Shown one piece after another: positions 39,508 through 50,697 of a DNA stretch of 64,000 nucleotides. Within the stretch, counting starts at the first letter, position 1; each line of letters opens with the position of its first letter. The translations under genes and the position numbers were made by a program. The notes under the pieces were generated by a model that saw only the letters and a list, made by a program, of their open reading frames with translations, had not been told where the DNA came from and searched no databases. Origin of the DNA: Caenorhabditis elegans (Eukaryota > Nematoda > Chromadorea > Rhabditida > Rhabditidae). The DNA lies in assembly GCF_000002985.6 (NCBI RefSeq), contig NC_003281.10:13268001-13332000 (forward strand), in the 5' to 3' direction.

Positions 39508-42500
39508 ATGGCGAATCCTGCCAGAGACGGCTATCAGGAATTTGATAATGAGCCGGAGGCCCCCGGAGATACAGAGGTACAGACACCACGAAGAAATACA
39601 GTTTCCGAGGACACATCGTTATTTCAAGATCGTCTTCCGACAGAAAATTCGTTGACTCCGGAGCAGGTGGATTATTTTTACTTTAAAATTTGTTAAAAAT
39701 CAATTTTAAATTTAAATTTTTATAATTCAGGCATTCATCCACATGGTCAAAGCAATGTTAGGAACCGGATTATTGTCCCTTCCGCTAGCTTTCAAGCATT
39801 CTGGGCTTTTTGTTAGTTTTATTTTCTTCGCCTTTCTCTGAAAACCTGAAAACCCCCATAAATTCCAGCTCGGATTAATTCTCACAGTGCTCATCTGCCT
39901 GATATGTTTATATTGCATGCGGCAGGTCGTTTTTGCCGCTCATTTTGTGTGTAACAGGTGATTTAAGCGATTTTTAAAGGCGGAGTAGAGCCAAAAAAAA
40001 GTTTTTTTTTTGCTTCAAATGACAGAAAATATACTCAAATAACCGAATATAACTGTAAAAAATTTGAAAAAAATTCTAAATTTTTTATTGATTTTTTAAG
40101 TTTTTCAAAAATCAAAGAAACGGCCGAATTAAATAGTTTCTGGCTAAATTCGTCGTTTTTTCTAGATTTTTCTTCTATATTTGATTTAAAACACCATTGG
40201 CCAATTTTTAAAATAGTTTATCATGAAAAAATTAATAAAAAATATTAAATTGCGGATTTTGACATTTCTGGCAATTTCCTTAGGGTTATCAAGTTTTTTT
40301 TTCACGGAGAAACGGTTAAATAATTGATAAACGGTGTTTTAAATCAATATTTAACCGTTTTTCCGTTAAAAAAACTTGATAACCTTAGGGAAATTGTCAT
40401 AAATGTCAAAATTGGCCTAAAATCCGCAATTTAATATTTTTTTAATAATTTTTTTCATGATAAACTATTTCAAAAATTGACCAATGGTGTTTTAAATCAA
40501 ATATACAAAAAAAAACCGAGAAAACCCGACGAATTTATCCAGAAACGATTTAATTCGGCCGTTTCTTTGATTTTTGAAAAATTTAAAAAATCATTTAAAA
40601 AATTTAGAAAAATTTATTAAATTTTTTTACAGTTATATTCGGTTATTTGGGTATATTTTCTGTCATTTGAAGCAAGAATTTTGCTATTTTTGATGCAATT
40701 TTTTTCAGAAATGGTCGAGATCTCATCGATTATGCGAATATTATGCGAGGCGCCGTGGAAATGGGACCACCGTGGATAAAGCGGAATGGATACTTCTTCA
40801 AGTACGGGGAATTTTAAGGGTTTTTAACCCCAAAATTCTTTAATTTCAGACAACTTGTAAATGTAAATATGTTCATCTCTCAACTGGGCTTCTGCTGTGT
40901 ATATTTTGTGTTTATGGCCGATAATTTGGAGGATGTAAGGGAAATTTTCCGAAAAAACTTACTCAAAATTAAGCTTTAATTGCAGTTTTTCAACAATAAC
41001 ACGTCAATTCATTTGTCAAAAGCAGTTTGGATGCTTCTGCTCCTTATTCCGATGCTCTCAATTTGTTCAATTCGTCGTCTTTCAATTCTTGCTCCATTTG
41101 CAATGGCTGCAAATGTTGTCTACGTGGTTGCAGTTGCCGTTGTTCTGTTTTTCTTCCTTTCAGGTGTGAAAAACTGGTTTTTTTCTTAGAAAATTTGAAA
41201 TTCCCGCCAAAATGTATTTTTCTCAAGAAATTTGAATTTCCCGCCAAAAGTTGTTTCCCCGAAAATTAAAAAAAATCTCGCCGAAAAATTTAAAATTCCC
41301 GCTAAAGTTTTTCGCAGAAAATTTGAATTTTCCGCCTAAAATTTTATTCAGAAAATTTGAACTACCCAACAAAATGTAATTTTCTCAAAAAAATTTCTCT
41401 GAAAATTCGAAATTCCCGCGAAGATGTTTTTTCCAGAAAATTTGAATTTCCGTGAAGCCTCAAAAAAAATTTAAATTCCCAATTTTTTTTCCAGATCTCC
41501 GGCCAATTTCTTCTCTCCCGTGGTTCGGAAAAGCCACGGATTTGCCACTTTTCTTCGGAACTGTAATGTTCGCGTTCGAAGGAGTCGCTGTGGTAAGCGG
41601 ATTTTCTGGAGATCGATCTGTGAATTTTGCAAGCCTGCGGCACGGTTTTAATGGCAAAACTGGCAAAACTAGGCTCCGCCTTGACAGTTCGAATAAATTT
41701 ATTTATATAAAATCCAACTAATTTCAGATAATGCCAATTGAAAATCGAATGCAATCTCCACATGCGTTCATTTCTTGGAATGGAGTTTTGAACTCATCCT
41801 GCCTTGTCGTTCTCGCGATTTTCAGCGTTACTGGATTCTATGGGTACGGTGGGAAACAAGGAGAAATTGCCGAGTTTCTTTGAAAAAAAATTGAAAATTG
41901 TTAGATTTTCTTTAAAATAATCAAAATTTTTCGATTTTTCTGAAAAAACAAATTGGAAATTATTAGATTTTCTCTGAAAATAATCAAATTTTTCTGATTT
42001 CCTGTGAAAAAAAAATCAAAATAGTCGATTTTTTCTGAAAAAAAATAAAATTTCGAGTTTCCCTGGAAAAAAAAACAATTTTTATCGATTTTCTCTGAAA
42101 ATAACATTGACAATTGCTAGATTTTCTGTGAGAAAAATCAAAAATTTTCGATGTTCTTTGAACAAAATAACAAAAATTTTCGATATTTTTTGAAAAAAAG
42201 CAATTTTTTTCGTTTTTTTCTGAAAAAAAATTGGAAAATGTTAGATTTTCTCTGAAAAAATCAAAATTTTCTGATTTTCTGTGAAAAAAAATCAAAATTT
42301 TTCGATTTTCTCTTAAAAAACTTAAAAAATTTCGATTATCTGTGAAAAAAAATAATTTTTTTTTCGATTTTCTCTGAAAAAAAAATTGAAAATTATTAGA
42401 TTTTCTCTGAAAAAATCAAGATTTTCCGTTTTTCTGTGAAAAAAATCAAAATTTTTCCGATTTTCTCTGGTAAAAATTACAATTCTTTCGATTTTCTCTA

Positions 42501-45150
42501 TTTAAAAAAAATCGGTTTTCTCTTTGAAAGTAAAACTTTCCGATTTTCACTTAAAAAAATATAAAAAATTTTGATTTTCTCTTGCAGAAATTACAATTTT
42601 TTCGATTTCATGGGAAATTCCTAATTTTCTTTAAAATTTTTTAATTTTCTTCCAGATATTTATCACTTGGAAATGATGTCAAAGACACAGCTACCCTCAA
42701 TTTGCCAATGACACCGTAAGTTTAATGATGAAGAGAGAGAGTGAGAGAGAGTTTAGAGAAGCAGAGATAATTGTTTGGACTTTGATCAACTGACCGTTTA
42801 CGCTTTTGTGTCTGTGTATGTGACTCAATAATAACAGAAGAGAAATTAAATAACAAATGTGTTACGAATTGGGGGCTAACTGAATAATAATATTAAAAAA
42901 TTGGATTTTTTCAGGTAAAATCGAAAAAATTCTTCGAAAAAGTAAATAGAAAATTTCCGATTTCTCGTTTTTGAAACGATTCGGAGTAAAATCAAAAAAT
43001 TTCAGTTTTCAGAGTGAACCGAGAAATTGCGGATTTTGCTTAAAATCCCTAGAAAATCTCTTTAAAAGTAGAGAAGTTCGCGAAAATTTCCGTAAATTCA
43101 AATTTTTTAATTTCAAAAACAAATTGTGCTATATAAATACGAGGAAAAATCAAGAAAAATCAAGAAAATCAAGAAAAAACCAGTAAATTTAGCTGGGTAA
43201 CGTAAAAATGCAATAAAAATTTTTTTTTTAATTCTTTTAATTTTTGAGACTGTTTTCAATCATTTAGAGCGAAATTTTTATTCACAATATTGCTATAATT
43301 GCTTGGGACACAATTTTATTGTAAAAAAGGCAGAAATTCTTTTAAAAATGCATTGAATACCAGTTTTCCTTGCTATTAAATTTTTTAAAAATTACTTTTT
43401 AACAATTTCAGATTCTATCAAACGAATTTGGGGGTTAACTGAATAATAATATTAAAAAATCGATTTTTTTCAGGTAAAATCGAACAAAATTCTTCAAAAA
43501 GCTGAAAAATTTCCGATTTCTCGTTTTTGACACAATTCAGAGAAAAATCAAAAAATTATATAACTCAAAAAATGAATTTTTTTAATTCGAAAAACGAAAA
43601 GTTGGGGAAACTGTACTTTAAAAAAGAGAAGATGTAGTATAAATATGTGGATTTTGTTTAAAATACTAAGAAAATCTCTTTAAAAGTAGAGAAATTCGCG
43701 GAAATTTCCGTAAATTCAAATTTTTTAATTTCAAAGTCAAGAAAAAACCAGTAAATTTAGCTGGGTAACGTAAAAATGCAAAAAAAAATTAAAAAAAAAC
43801 ATTCTTTCAATTTTTGAGACTGTTTTCTATCATTTACAGCGAAATTTTCATTCACAATATTGCTATAATTGCTTGGAACAAAAGTTTTTTTGTAAAAAAG
43901 GCAGAAATTCTTCTAACAATGCCTAAAAAATAATTTTTCAAAATTACTTTTTTAGCAATTTCAGATTCTATCAAACGATAAAATTAATGTTCACGAACTG
44001 GGGGCCATCAATAAAAAATATGTCAAAAAAAAAAATAAATAATGAAAAAATTTTTTTTTTTTTAAATCAGAATAATTTTAAAAAAATTCAATTTCAGATT
44101 CTATCAAACGATAAAATTAATGTTTGTGGCGTGCATCATGATCTCCTATCCTCTTCAATTCTATGTGCCAATGGAAAGAATCGAAAAATGGATTACTAGA
44201 AAGGTTTTTTGGAGAAATTTCCATGAAAATTGGTCAAAATTCTTCAAAATTTCAGATTCCCGTCGATAAACAAACATTGTACATCTACATTGCCAGATAT
44301 TCCGGAGTTATTTTGACTTGTAAGTTTCAAAAAAAAAATATTATTCGCAAAAATTATTTTTTTTTTCATTTTCCGTTTAAAAAAATCTAAAATTGACCTA
44401 AATATCGATAATTTAAGTTTTTTTGTTGCGGAAAAATTGTGTTTCAAAAATAATAATCAAATAATAAGTTTAGAAAAAAATCATAACAAATTTAGAAAAT
44501 TTTAATAAATTTTTAAACAGTTATATTTGGTAAATTGAGACTTTTTCTGACATTTTTGATCAAAAAAATAAAATAATTGGTCTAAAAATCGATAATTATA
44601 CATTTATTTAAACTTTTTTCGCAGAAAATTGTGTTTCAAATCGATAATGAAATAAAAATTGAGAGAATTTCGGTAAATCCAGACTTTTTCTGAGACATTT
44701 TGGAAATATACTATAAAAATTGCACATAAAAATCAAAGGTTTTTTTTCAGGTTGATATCAAATAATTAATTTAGACGAGAAAAAAATTATATAAAAATTT
44801 AGAAAAAAACTGATTTTTTCTAATTTTTTGAAAAAAAATTTCCAGGTGCAATAGCTGAGCTTATTCCTCATTTGGCTCTTTTCATCTCATTAATCGGAGC
44901 ATTTTCTGGAGCTTCAATGGCTCTTCTCTTCCCTCCGTGCATTGAACTTTTGGTAGGAATTTTTGAATTCCAATTTTTTTAAATTAATTAAAAATGAAAA
45001 AAATTGAATTTTTTTCAGACATCCTACGCGAAAAACGAGTTGAGCACTGGATTATGGATCAAAAATATCGTTCTTCTCACTTTTGCCTTTATTGGATTCA
45101 CAACGGGAACCTATAGTGCACTTATCGAAATTGCAAAAACTTTTGCATAG
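39508..45150 (+). CDS. Proton-coupled amino-acid transporter (SLC36/PAT-like)
   Basis: Amino-acid/auxin permease superfamily member, probably a proton-coupled small amino-acid carrier of plasma or lysosomal membrane. Exons: 39508-39666, 39731-39811, 39869-39957, 40709-40801, 40850-40934, 40986-41163, 41495-41592, 41728-41843, 42656-42715, 44098-44203, 44256-44319, 44846-44952, 45019-45150; 455 residues. The polar N-terminus (about 55 residues) is followed by roughly 11 hydrophobic segments beginning MVKAMLGTGLLSLPLAF, the family's first-helix signature, and later GTVMFAFEGVAVIMPIENRM, also typical. The ATG is 7 nt after an acceptor. Introns contain a 660-bp palindrome, a CGATTTTCTCTGAAAAA array and a tandem duplication carrying copies of a splice acceptor. 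AATAAA at 45369. Substrate is inferred from family only. Confidence 0.9.
40012..40675. mobile_element. Long palindrome in a transporter intron
   Basis: Arms 40012-40330 and 40345-40675. GCTTCAAATGACAGAAAATA at the left is mirrored by TATTTTCTGTCATTTGAAGC at the right, and AACCGTTTTTCCGT with ACGGAGAAACGGTT at the centre. It makes up most of the 39958-40708 intron. Confidence 0.8.
41190..41460 (+). repeat. AAAATTTGAATTTCCCGCC repeats
   Basis: Six to eight imperfect copies of GAAAATTTGAATTTCCCGCC-like units in the intron before 41495. Similar units are seen at 54100-54170. Confidence 0.6.
41870..42650 (+). repeat. CGATTTTCTCTGAAAAAAA tandem array
   Basis: Imperfect short units (roughly 45-55 bp) of TCGATTTTCTCTGAAAAAA and AATCAAAATTTT fill the intron between the exons ending 41843 and starting 42656. 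Confidence 0.75.
42864..44097 (+). repeat. Tandem duplication carrying splice-acceptor copies
   Basis: A unit of roughly 560 bp is repeated: GGGGGCTAACTGAATAATAA at 42871 against GGGGGTTAACTGAATAATAA near 43431, each followed by CAGGTAAAATCGAA. The acceptor and exon start ATTTCAGATTCTATCAAACG occurs at 43412, 43975 and 44098 (first exon base). Only the last continues into the conserved transporter exon. Confidence 0.85.
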
Positions 45151-45368
45151 ATTTAAATATCTATAATATTTAAATATTTTCAGCGTTTTAGCTGGAAATT
45201 CCCAGAATTTTATTGCACCTTTATGGAATTTTTTGGAATTTTTTTTTGTATATTTCGTGTCCTTCCTTGTCGGTTGTTCAATTTGTGATGATGATTTTTT
45301 CATATTTTTGCGGCATTTTTTTTTCATTTTCGTTTCATTCCCGAATAACATGTACTATTTATTTTGTT

Positions 45369-45374
45369 AATAAA
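45369..45374 (+). terminator. Poly(A) signal of the transporter gene
   Basis: Perfect AATAAA 219 bp after the transporter stop codon. Confidence 0.65.
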
Positions 45375-45521
45375 ATTCGAGCTTCTGTGAATATTTTTTA
45401 TCGAATTTTTTGAAATATTATTTAAATGTGGTATCAATTTTAACCAATTTATTTAAATATCTCGATTCAATTTTATATTACCCAGCCGCAAAATTTTGCA
45501 ATTTTCACACTAAAAATACGG

Positions 45522-45716
45522 TACCCGGTCTCACAACGACAATATTTTGTTAAATACAAACGGGCGTGCACCTTTAAAGAGTACTGTAGTTTCAAACTTG
45601 TGTTGCTGCAAATCATGAAATTCCGTACGTTTCAACAAAAGTTTGAAATTACAGTACTCTTTAAAGGCGCACACCTTTTCCGCATTTAACCAATATTTGC
45701 CGTGGCGAGACCGGGA
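45522..45716. mobile_element. Foldback repeat, family P2
   Basis: Arms CCCGGTCTCACAACGAC...CCTTTAAAGAGTACTGTAGT and the complement ACAGTACTCTTTAAAGGCGC...GGCGAGACCGGG. It lies between the transporter and cdap-2. Related copies: 46787-47038 and 50698-50945. Confidence 0.75.
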
Positions 45717-45974
45717 AAACCGAAAAATTGGAAAAATGTTTAGAAAATTAACAAAAAAAACTATTTTTTATCAAATTTTATTTATGTTAATGAGAACAAA
45801 TCATAAGAAACAGATAGTTTTTCTCTAAAAAGAGGAAAATTATATTTTTCCAAAAATCCTTTTTTTTTTCAAAATTTCGACAAAACAAAATTGTTTGGTT
45901 TTTCGATTTCTCAAAAAAAAATATCGTAAAAATAACCGCCAAAATCCTAAAGCAAATGTGCTCCATTGAAACGT

Positions 45975-45990
45975 GTTTTGAAAAGAGACG
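45975..45990. promoter_or_regulatory. TCTGCGTCTC promoter motif upstream of cdap-2
   Basis: AGAGACGCAGAG, the complement of CTCTGCGTCTCT, lies about 85 bp upstream of the cdap-2 ATG. TCTGCGTCTC is a motif reported as common in C. elegans promoters; function here is inferred. The same word also occurs in PGM intron 1 (about 32111). Confidence 0.4.
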
Positions 45991-46071
45991 CAGAGAACGG
46001 TGGTGTTCCCGTTCTCTGTATTTTTATTGATTTCTCGCAGTAATTCATTCAACCTATTTTGTTTTAGAAAA

Positions 46072-46567
46072 ATGGCGACACAAGAAGATCTTCAAACGCT
46101 TATCTCAATTGTGCCGAATCTTCAGGTAAAATATTTAAAAAAAAATCTAAATATACAATTTTAATTGAAAAAATAATGATTTCAGATGCAAGAAGGCACT
46201 CCTTATTACGAAGTTCTGCTCAAGTTGATCGAAGAAATCGGGAAAGACGTTCGTCCAACATATACATTCAATAAGTTGACCTGTGAACGGTTGAAGAGGA
46301 ATATTCAAGCGGCAAAAGTTCTGATTAGGTAGGTTTTTGAGTTTTTTCGTCGATTTTCCACTCGAATTATAAGTGTCGATCAAATATTTGATCGTCATAA
46401 TCGAGAAATCAATTGAGAGAAAAAAAATCATTTGCAGAGCGTGTCAACAAGAGGCCGAAACAGACAAAAAAAAGGCAGACGCTGCGATCGAAGCACAAAG
46501 AGTTGCGCAGAAATCAGAGACTCCGAAGCCTGAAGAGACATCATCGGAGGCCGCCTCGAAGAATTAA
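46072..46567 (+). CDS. cdap-2: CDK2-associated protein (CDK2AP1/DOC-1) homologue
   Basis: Small nuclear protein; vertebrate CDK2AP1/2 are subunits of the NuRD chromatin-remodelling complex and were first described as CDK2 binders. Exons 46072-46125, 46186-46328, 46438-46567; 108 residues. The core YYEVLLKLIEEIGKDVRPTY, then ERLKRNIQAAKVLIRACQQE, aligns with the conserved human C-terminal segment (LLAIIEELGKEIRPTY...ERLKRGIIHARGLVRECLAE). The C-terminal 30 residues are Lys/Glu/Ser-rich. The ATG is 5 nt after a TTTTAG acceptor. Same strand as its neighbours. The family call is strong; the symbol is from memory. Confidence 0.82.
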
Positions 46568-46786
46568 TCTTGCTTTTTTATATATGTATTTCAAATTGTA
46601 TTTATTTTTACCATTCCTGCAAACTGGAAACTTTAATTTTTTTGCTATAATTTCCATCACGATCCTCATGGGTTTTAAATTATTCCCAATATTTTTTCCA
46701 TGAATATGTGTCTTATTCCAATCTCAATAGTTCACCAATGTATAGACTCGAAATTTGGCGGTTTTGGAGCCAAAACGGCGGTATTT

Positions 46787-47038
46787 GGTCTCGACACGAC
46801 AATTTTTTGGTTAAATACAAACTAGTGTGCGCCTTTAAAGAGTACTGTAATTTCAAACTTTGGTTTTTGTAAAATTTTTATCGATTTCTTAACGTTATTC
46901 GTTAAAATAATACTTTATTTCTAAAAAACTGAAAATTCGATGAAAATTCCACATCACGAAAAATTTTGGAATTACAGTACTCTTTAAAAGCGCACACCTT
47001 TTCGCATTTAACAACAAATTGTTTCGTGTCGAGACCGG
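46787..47038. mobile_element. Foldback repeat, family P2, between cdap-2 and the DPH7 homologue
   Basis: GGTCTCGACACGACAATTTT at the left mirrors CGTGTCGAGACC at the right; GTGCGCCTTTAAAGAGTACT mirrors AGTACTCTTTAAAAGCGCAC. It occupies nearly half of the 566-bp intergenic gap. Confidence 0.75.
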
Positions 47039-47133
47039 ACACCGTATTTTTGACGAAAAATTGAAACATTTTACGTTTGAAAACCGCATTTTTAGTAAAT
47101 TTTCAAAATTACAAATTTTTTGAGCTCATTTAA

Positions 47134-50100
47134 ATGCGATCAAAAAGTGTGAAGCTGTCAAATCGCCCAGCATTTGCTCGTCGGATACCATCAGAGGACA
47201 CATCACGTGCTTGCGTATCCACGTATCTTCTCGATACATCTTCAGACACTCGATCCGGCTCACTGTGCATTTTGAAGATTGATGAAGCCGACGGGCTACA
47301 GTTGGAAAATGAGATTAGCACTTCTGCTGGAGTGTTTCGATTCGATTTCCGAAATCCGTCGACGATAGTTGCAGCGCTAACCGATGGATCACTAGTGGTT
47401 CAGAAAATTGAAGGTTTGAATTGTGCCTGAGATTTCAAATGAGCAGGACGATTTTCAGAACCTGTATCATCCGAAACTACACCTGTATCGTCGGATATGC
47501 TTTTGGATTTGGGACTTTCGGATTCTTCCCTCACTATTACAACTGACAACAAAGTACTGTGATCTCGCCGGTATTATAGTAGTAGTGGTGCAAAGCACCA
47601 CCAGAAGGGCGCCATGGGCGTCCATGCCTCAGTGAGTTCCTCCAGGGTAGTAGTAGTAGTAGTGGTGCAAAGCACCGCGATGGATCCGTGGAGGTCCTTG
47701 GATCATTGAGATCCGCCTGGATCGAAAGTTCTGGTGGGGAGGCCCAGTGCCTCTGCCACCTTTTTCGGAGTGAGCGGGGGTTGGATAGAACATCTCAGCA
47801 TGTGTTCCACATTCCCTGTGACATCGCCACACTTCTTGCAGGCTGGCACCGTGTCGTTGTTGATTCTCGCGAAATAGCTTGGGACCATGGTTGAGTGACC
47901 GCATCTGATTCTGGCTAGCTCCACTCTTGTTCCTCGCGGCAAGGAGCTTTCCTCACCATTTATGGCGGGGGCAGGGCGTCCAAGTACGTTGTTCGGCTTC
48001 TTGCTGTTTAGGAAGTTTTTGATGAAGGTTCGGTGGTTGGACTTCTGAATGGCCTTGGTCGTTGAGCGGGGATTTGTCCAGGCATTGGTGGTGCTGCTCG
48101 GATAGTCTAACGGCGGCTCTCTGGGCCTGTTGGTCGTCCTCTCAAGGGGTCTTCTTGCCTTTAGGTCTTTGGATGGGTGGCCAGGGGTGTTCAGTGCTGC
48201 AATTGCAAATTGCTGCTTGCGGAGCTCAATTTCCTCGCGAAGAGGAAGCCTCTCCGTTTCCTCATAGATGTGCTGAGTCGGAGAATCACTGGTGAGACCA
48301 CTGCAGGTGCGGAGGGTCGAATATTTTGGTGGGGAGGCCCAGGGCCTCAGCCACCGTTTTCGGATCCGACCACAATTTTGATGGCGTTAGCGGGGGTTGG
48401 GTTGAGCATCCCAACAAGTGTGCCACATTTCCTCTTTGATCGCCACATTTCCCACAGGTCGGTATCGCGAAGTAGCCGGGTACCATCGTGGAATGTCCAC
48501 ATCTCAGCCTTGCTAGCTCCACTCTGCTTCACCCTTGGTAGTGATTTCTCTTCCTCGGCCACCGCTGGGGCAGGGGTGCCCAGCACGTTGTTCACCGGTT
48601 TCTTGTTCAGAAATTCCTGCACGAATTTCCTATGGTTTGCTTTCTGGATGGCCTTGGTGGTCATTTGAGGAATTTGCCAGTTGCTCGTGGTGTTGCTAGG
48701 GTAATCTAACGGAGGCTCCCTTGGCCTATTTGACGCTCTTTCCGTCGGCCTTCTGAGCTTTAAGTCTTTGGATGGATGTCCTGGCGTATTTATTGACGAA
48801 ATCTGGAATTGTTGTCTTCTAAGCTCAATTTCTTCTCTCAGGGGCAATCTGGTCGCTTCCTCGTAGATATGGTGTGCTGGGGTGTCACTTGTGAGGCCGC
48901 AGCAAGTTCTCAGAACTGCTCTGTAGGCGTTATTATCAAGCCAAGTGGTGCCACGCTGTCCCATGACGGTTTGATCTACAAAAAATGCGGGAATTTTATC
49001 CAAAAAAAAAATGACGTCAGCACGTTCTTAACTACGCGAAATCAGTTGAGAACCCGCATTTTTTGTAGATCTCCGTATATCAAGTCAAAATGAGACACTC
49101 TGACACCACGTGGAGCTCCAGAGACGCAGAACAACGCGCAAGTGCGCTCTACTGCCAAGAATTGGGTCCCAATAGGTAATGGCGGCAAAACCTTAATTTC
49201 GAAAAATCACATTAAAAACTGAATTTTACATCAATTTTGTGTCAGAAAATATGTATTTTTGTTGTTTTTTTTTGGCGCCAATACCTAACGAGACCCAGAG
49301 GCGGAGCGTTCTCATTTCGCTGTGGAGCGCGCTTGCCCATTTAAACGTTTTTTTCTCTATTTTTTGAAATCAGTTCATTTCAGGGCCACGCGTACATCGT
49401 CGACCTGAACACATCACTCATCGTTTCCACGTGGCTTGCTCATTCGCTTCCGTACGTTCCTGGTGAAGGATGTGAAGTATGGTCTTGTGCGATCAGCAAA
49501 GATGCTCAGACAGTTGTAACTGGCGGAGAGGACGGATCAATGAAGTAGGTTTGAAGGAAAAACCAATTTTCTATTTGAATTCCCTCCAAAATGAGAACTG
49601 CAAACCAATCAGAAGGGGTGGGCGGAGCAAATCGCTGATTGGTCCTGCAGTTCTCATTTTGGAGGGAATTCAAAATTCAAACAGAGGGGTTTTAAATCTT
49701 CAAATTTTCAGACTCTGGGATGCTCGCAGCCGAACTCAAACCGGTCAATCAAAAATTTTCGAAGCCGGTGTTGTTTTTGTTGATTTCCCGGCTTCGAACG
49801 AAGATCAAATTCTAACTGGAAGCTATGACGAGCACGTCCGGATTTTCGATCGAAGGAATTTAAAAACTGTGCTCAAAGAGAAAAAGGTATGATATATTAT
49901 GGGAGCATAATATTCTGAGAGTGCGTGTTGCACAACATATTTGACGCGCAAAATATCTCGTAAAAAAACTACTGTAGCTCTTGTGTCGATTTACGGGCTC
50001 GATTTTCTCGTAAATCGACACCAGCGCTACGAGATATTCGCGCGTCAAATATGTTGCGAAATACGCAACCTCAGAATTTCGAAAAATTGAACACTATCTG

Positions 50101-50510
50101 TGCCACGTGCAGGATCTCATATCGCCACGTGTCACCAGATTCTACGTATTCAAAATAAAAAATCCAGGCCTTTCAGGTGCGAATCGACTTTATTTTACCG
50201 TCCTTCGCGTTTATAGACCTAACAATTTATTGGTTATTTTGAAAATTTCCCCTAAATTTAACGAGAAATTTAAATTATTTTCCAATTACAGCTCTCTGGT
50301 GGAGTTTGGAACATTGAACAAGTTGGCTCAGAGTACTGTACTTCCTGCATGTACGGTGGCTACAGTATTCTGAATTCGGACACTCTCGATATTGTCCACG
50401 AGAATCGGGATGTTGGATCGAATCTTCTGTATGGAGCAACAAAAATGTCCGCGAATTCGGTGCTCTTTTGTACTTTTAATGATTATTTGGCTGTTTTAGA
50501 CGAGTATTGA
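47134..50510 (+). CDS. Diphthamide biosynthesis protein DPH7 (WDR85) homologue
   Basis: Cytosolic WD40 methylesterase that removes a methyl group from the methylated diphthine intermediate on elongation factor 2 before the final amidation. Exons: 47134-47413, 47459-47553, 49384-49544, 49712-49886, 50292-50510; 309 residues. WD repeats are recognisable in GGEDGSMKLWDAR and ILTGSYDEHVRIFDRRN. The latter, followed by LSGGVWNIE, matches the DPH7 hallmark (LATGSYDEHILLWDTRN...GGVWRIKWHP in human). It is shorter than human DPH7. The second intron (1,830 nt) contains retrotransposon debris and two foldbacks, and the third boundary is close to a P1 element. AATAAA at 50578. The start codon has no clear acceptor immediately upstream. 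Confidence 0.85.
47580..48308 (-). pseudogene. Non-LTR retrotransposon 3' fragment, copy A
   Basis: Minus-strand remnant of the C-terminal region of a non-LTR retrotransposon polyprotein: VELARIRCGHSTMVPSYFAR, then ACKKCGDVTGNVEHMLRC, the CCHC-like finger that follows reverse transcriptase in jockey/CR1-like elements. The 3' end has a small hairpin (GGTGCTTTGCACC) and ACT/TAC microsatellite tails at 47586-47596 and 47651-47667. Frames are broken, and no reverse transcriptase is present. Confidence 0.75.
48309..48970 (-). pseudogene. Non-LTR retrotransposon 3' fragment, copy B
   Basis: Diverged second copy directly upstream of copy A in the same orientation. A 218-codon frame has NAYRAVLRTCCGLTSDTPAH, REEIELRRQQFQIS and EPPLDYPSNTTSN, parallel to copy A. 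The finger segment (VELARLRCGHSTMVPGYF, CGKCGDQRGNVAHLLGC) is in another frame, so it carries a frameshift. It is 5'-truncated. Confidence 0.75.
48971..49070. mobile_element. Short palindrome, GATCTACAAAAAATGCGGG family
   Basis: Ends GATCTACAAAAAATGCGGG and CCCGCATTTTTTGTAGATC, interior with GACGTCAGCACGTTC. It abuts the retrotransposon fragment. Another copy is in PGM intron 1. Confidence 0.7.
49138..49345. mobile_element. Foldback repeat, family P3
   Basis: AGTGCGCTCTACTGCC with TTGGGTCCCAATAGGTA at the left; TACCTAACGAGACCC and GCTGTGGAGCGCGCTTG at the right. Ends about 40 bp before the DPH7 exon at 49384. Confidence 0.65.
49898..50075. mobile_element. Foldback repeat, family P1, in a DPH7-homologue intron
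   Basis: Left arm GGGAGCATAATATTCTGAGA through CTCGTAAAAAAACTACTGTA; right arm CGTAAATCGACACCAGCGCT to GCAACCTCAGAATTT. Slightly shorter than the other copies. Confidence 0.65.
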
Positions 50511-50577
50511 TGAAAAATGTTGAACGCCGGTGAATTTGTTAAATTAGTGATTTTTTGCTTGTTGAATTTAATATAAT

Positions 50578-50583
50578 AATAAA
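50578..50583 (+). terminator. Poly(A) signal of the DPH7 homologue
   Basis: AATAAA 68 bp after the stop codon at 50510. Confidence 0.65.
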
Positions 50584-50697
50584 AATTGCGTTTACAGAAT
50601 TTATACCTTAGTTGGAATTTTTACAAGATGAGGGTGTTAATAATAACAAAAAAATTGTACAGCAACTTTCGCGATTTTTGCGCGAAAAGTACGGTGT

